A stretch of DNA of 64,000 nt. It comes from Paenibacillus glycinis (GTDB lineage Bacteria; Bacillota; Bacilli; Paenibacillales; Paenibacillaceae). Every line of letters starts with the position of its first letter. The first letter of the stretch is position 1. Below are positions 61,139-64,000 of the stretch, piece after piece. Below the pieces are notes generated by a model, which was given only the letters and a program-made list of their open reading frames with translations, was not told where the DNA came from and made no database searches. A program made the translations under genes and the position numbers. The stretch spans positions 1-64,000 of the forward strand of contig NZ_JAAAMV010000031.1 of NCBI RefSeq assembly GCF_009909185.1. The letters run 5' to 3'.

Positions 61139-61221
61139 GTTTTGACAAAAATGCGTCGGTTCCCTCCATTTTCTTGCATGCGCTTCCGCGCTACGATTAG
61201 CGTATCAAATAACCTGTCAAA
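61139..61221. promoter_or_regulatory. Inverted TTTTGACA motifs between araC-like and PhyH genes
   Basis: ttttgaca (61139-61146) and tgtcaaaa (61214-61221) flank the divergent promoter region; such spaced inverted sites suit an AraC-type activator. Confidence 0.4.
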
Positions 61222-61241
61222 ACGAAATGGGGAGTGTGCCG

Positions 61242-62075
61242 ATGTCACGCGCAAATTTACAAAATGCCGAAGAAATCAACGGCCGCATGTACCGGTTCGG
61301 CAGGCAGCACGCGCCGCTGCCGTCCGTCTCGGCCTTCACGGACGAGCATGTCCTTCACTATCGGGAGCAAGGCTTCGTCGCGATCGACGGGGTGCTTGGC
61401 CCCGATGAGGTCAACGCCTGCATCGCGGCGATCATGGGCCATATCTTCGATCCGGATACGAAAGCGAAGATTCAATTCACGAAGCCCCAAAGCGAGCTGC
61501 ATACCGACGAGGAGCGCGAGCTTGCCGTTCGCAAGGTGTACGATTACGTCGACGCGGATCCGGTGCTGCATGCGGCCGCGCACAGTCCGGCGATCGCCGC
61601 CGTCGTCGAAAAGCTGCTGGGCGCGCAGTCCAAGCTGGCTCAGGATCAGGCGCTGCTCAAACCGCCGCACGGCGGAGGCGAGAAGCCGTGGCATCAGGAT
61701 ATGGCATACGGCAACCTCGCGTACGAGAAAGCGGTGGTCGGCGTGTGGATCGCTTTGGACGAAGCCGGGATCGACAACGGCTGCATGCATGTCATACCGC
61801 GTTCCCACATGGATGGCGCGGCGCCGCATTACGCCGTTCGCGATTGGCAGCTCTGCGATGCCAACGTGCCGGTGGACAGAGACGTCGCGATCCCGCTCAA
61901 GCCGGGCGGCGCGTTGTTCTTTCACGGCTTGCTTTACCACGGCACGCCGTTCAATTTCTCCGAACTCCGCAGGCGCGCGCTGCAATTCCATTATGCGCCG
62001 GCGGAAGCCGGCAAGCTGTCACCGGGCGAGTACAAGCGGATGTTCACCAACGAGATGACGAACGCGGAATGCTGA
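61242..62075 (+). CDS. Phytanoyl-CoA dioxygenase (PhyH) family oxygenase
   Basis: 277 residues. Iron-binding HxD in WHQDMAYGN (about residue 146), distal His in FHGLLYHGTPFN, and an Arg (RRRALQFHY) for 2-oxoglutarate. Typical bacterial PhyH hydroxylase for a small molecule. The ATG at 61242 is preferred to 61227 because ggggagtg lies before it. Divergent from an AraC regulator; only distantly similar to the PhyH protein at 42216. Confidence 0.88.
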   Translation: MSRANLQNAEEINGRMYRFGRQHAPLPSVSAFTDEHVLHYREQGFVAIDGVLGPDEVNACIAAIMGHIFDPDTKAKIQFTKPQSELHTDEERELAVRKVYDYVDADPVLHAAAHSPAIAAVVEKLLGAQSKLAQDQALLKPPHGGGEKPWHQDMAYGNLAYEKAVVGVWIALDEAGIDNGCMHVIPRSHMDGAAPHYAVRDWQLCDANVPVDRDVAIPLKPGGALFFHGLLYHGTPFNFSELRRRALQFHYAPAEAGKLSPGEYKRMFTNEMTNAEC

Positions 62076-62148
62076 GGCGCTCGATGCGGATTGACGCGTC
62101 TGCGGTCATGCGTCTCGCTTGAGGAGAGATTTTGTAAATCCTGCAATC

Positions 62149-62180
62149 ACGGCCCGCGGCGCATGCTGCGGGTCCTTATT
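62149..62180 (+). terminator. Stem-loop terminator of PhyH gene
   Basis: ggcccgcgg pairs with gctgcgggtcc around a short loop, followed by ttattcg. From here to 62403 no gene was found; a TATTAT/TATAGT -10-like element near 62313 may serve the next gene. Confidence 0.55.
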
Positions 62181-62403
62181 CGTTTGCCCGCGAATGAATA
62201 GACGAAGAATCGCGCGATGGGACCTTCGGCAGACGCTTACGAGGAATTGCCCATAGACCGAGTCTATAGCTCCTGTGGAAATTATGTATTACATGAATGG
62301 GCGCATTTCGTATTATAGTGGAACTACGAGTTGAAGCCGCTCAATTTGTACAAGAAATCAAATCAAACATACAGCAATCCATTACTAGTGGGAGTGAACG
62401 ATA

Positions 62404-62802
62404 ATGACAAACTACTATACATCCGATAAAGCCCATATCTACTGGGACGAAGCCATCGAATCCGTCGTGATTACCTGGAATTCCTTCGCGCAAGGGGACG
62501 AGTTCCGCGAGCCGCTGGACAAGATGATCGAATTGGCCGTCATGAAGAAAGCGAAGAAAGCATTGTTCGACAGCAGCCATATCCTGGTCCTGGCGGAAGA
62601 TACCAAATGGCTGGCCGAAGAATGGCTGCCCCGCCTGCTCAATGCCGGCATTCAATACGCGGCGACCGTTAATCCCGTCAAGCATGTCACGGACGGCGGC
62701 AAGGGCAAAACGCCGAGCCGGCGAAACGCGAAAAAATGGCAGCATCATGAATTCGAAGGCGTGCATCACGCCGTGAAATGGTTGTCCGGCATTACGGCTT
62801 GA
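62404..62802 (+). CDS. SpoIIAA-like (STAS fold) protein of unknown function
   Basis: 132 residues, no signal or membrane segment. Alternating strands and helices (VVITWNSF, EFREPLDKMIELAVMKKAKKA, ALFDSSHILVLAEDTKWLAEEWLP) match the SpoIIAA-like family, small STAS-type proteins of mostly unknown role. The last third is basic and rich in His and Trp. 50 bases upstream of glpX, so the two may be co-transcribed. gtgggagtg upstream. Confidence 0.65.
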   Translation: MTNYYTSDKAHIYWDEAIESVVITWNSFAQGDEFREPLDKMIELAVMKKAKKALFDSSHILVLAEDTKWLAEEWLPRLLNAGIQYAATVNPVKHVTDGGKGKTPSRRNAKKWQHHEFEGVHHAVKWLSGITA

Positions 62803-62852
62803 TTCCGAGCCTGAATATCCATACATGAGGATCGCGAAAGGCGGAGAAGATA

Positions 62853-63839
<987 letters not shown>

Positions 63840-63852
63840 CCGACGAAGATTC

Positions 63853-63878
63853 ACCCGTCCATTGCGGACGGGTTTTTT
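63853..63878 (+). terminator. Intrinsic terminator of glpX
   Basis: acccgtcc pairs with ggacgggt around attgc, followed by a T-run. Confidence 0.9.
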
Positions 63879-63905
63879 GTTTTGCCGCGGATGCCGTATT
63901 ATGTA

Positions 63906-63935
63906 TTGAAACGAGAACGTATGTTTGTATATAAT
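63906..63935 (+). promoter_or_regulatory. Promoter with LexA-type SOS box
   Basis: TTGAAA (63906-63911), 18-base spacer, TATAAT (63930-63935). Inside the spacer, gaacgtatgttt (63915-63926) fits the Gram-positive LexA core GAAC-N4-GTTY. Confidence 0.55.
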
Positions 63936-63974
63936 GTAGGTGAAGCCAAAAAAGCAATGAAATGAGGTGTGTAC

Positions 63975-64000
63975 ATGCATCAGGATACCGCATTGCTGAT
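63975..64000 (+). CDS. Start of a gene cut by the window end
   Basis: ATG at 63975 with gaggtgtg seven to ten bases upstream; the visible residues are MHQDTALL. The SOS-like box in the promoter suggests a DNA damage-inducible gene, but the product cannot be told. Confidence 0.5.

Overview
The window comes from a spore-forming, high-G+C relative of Paenibacillus or Cohnella (family Paenibacillaceae). The evidence is a complete spore germinant-receptor operon, SLH-anchored surface proteins, strong AGGAGG-type ribosome binding sites with frequent TTG/GTG starts, and three sugar-uptake modules built as YesMN two-component system + lipoprotein + two permeases. No tRNA, rRNA, CRISPR array, prophage or intact insertion sequence was seen. 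The assignment to a family is inference from gene content, not from a search.

Layout. 1-2520: the end of a large S-layer-anchored protein with near-identical 240-bp internal repeats. 2.7-4.5 kb: a TetR regulator and an NAD(P)-binding reductase, separated by an 18-bp degenerate minisatellite. 4.7-8.8 kb (minus strand): ger operon in the order A, C, D, B. 9.0-11.9 kb: small membrane protein, self-regulated ArsR repressor, haloalkane dehalogenase-like hydrolase, cyclase-family hydrolase. 12.2-20.3 kb: sugar module 1 (histidine kinase, response regulator, binding protein, two permeases, GH4 alpha-galactosidase). 20.5-22.1 kb: fatty acid desaturase (minus) and a cold-shock gene with a long hairpin in its leader, both plausibly involved in cold adaptation. 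22.1-23.1 kb: a gene-poor stretch that becomes AT-rich. 23.1-30.8 kb: two secreted subtilase-family proteins in tandem; the first has lost its catalytic His, the second has an intact triad and an SLH anchor. 31.1-41.0 kb: sugar module 2 (kinase, regulator, binding protein, two permeases, TIM-barrel isomerase, two Gfo/Idh/MocA dehydrogenases). 41.1-50.6 kb: single genes for small-molecule metabolism and stress (glyoxalase-fold protein, PhyH dioxygenase, methyltransferase + DedA pair, HxlR, TetR/SDR divergent pair, second SDR, Eis-like acetyltransferase, metallo-hydrolase). 51.2-58.9 kb: sugar module 3, with the regulator before the kinase. 59.2-64 kb: kinase-fold phosphotransferase, AraC regulator divergent from a second PhyH dioxygenase, a SpoIIAA-like protein, GlpX fructose-1,6-bisphosphatase, and the start of a gene whose promoter contains a LexA-type box.

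How the genes work together. In each sugar module the membrane kinase senses an extracellular sugar or a binding-protein complex, the AraC-type regulator should activate the neighbouring binding-protein gene, and a stem-loop between the binding-protein and permease genes fits a larger output of binding protein than of permease. Downstream enzymes suggest alpha-galactosides for module 1 and oxidised or unusual sugars for modules 2 and 3.

The items most worth a second look are the catalytically dead subtilase with an inserted Rossmann-like segment next to an intact S-layer protease, the hairpin in the cold-shock leader, a multi-hairpin terminator-ended region at 50.7-50.9 kb that may be a non-coding RNA, and several clean palindromic operators.
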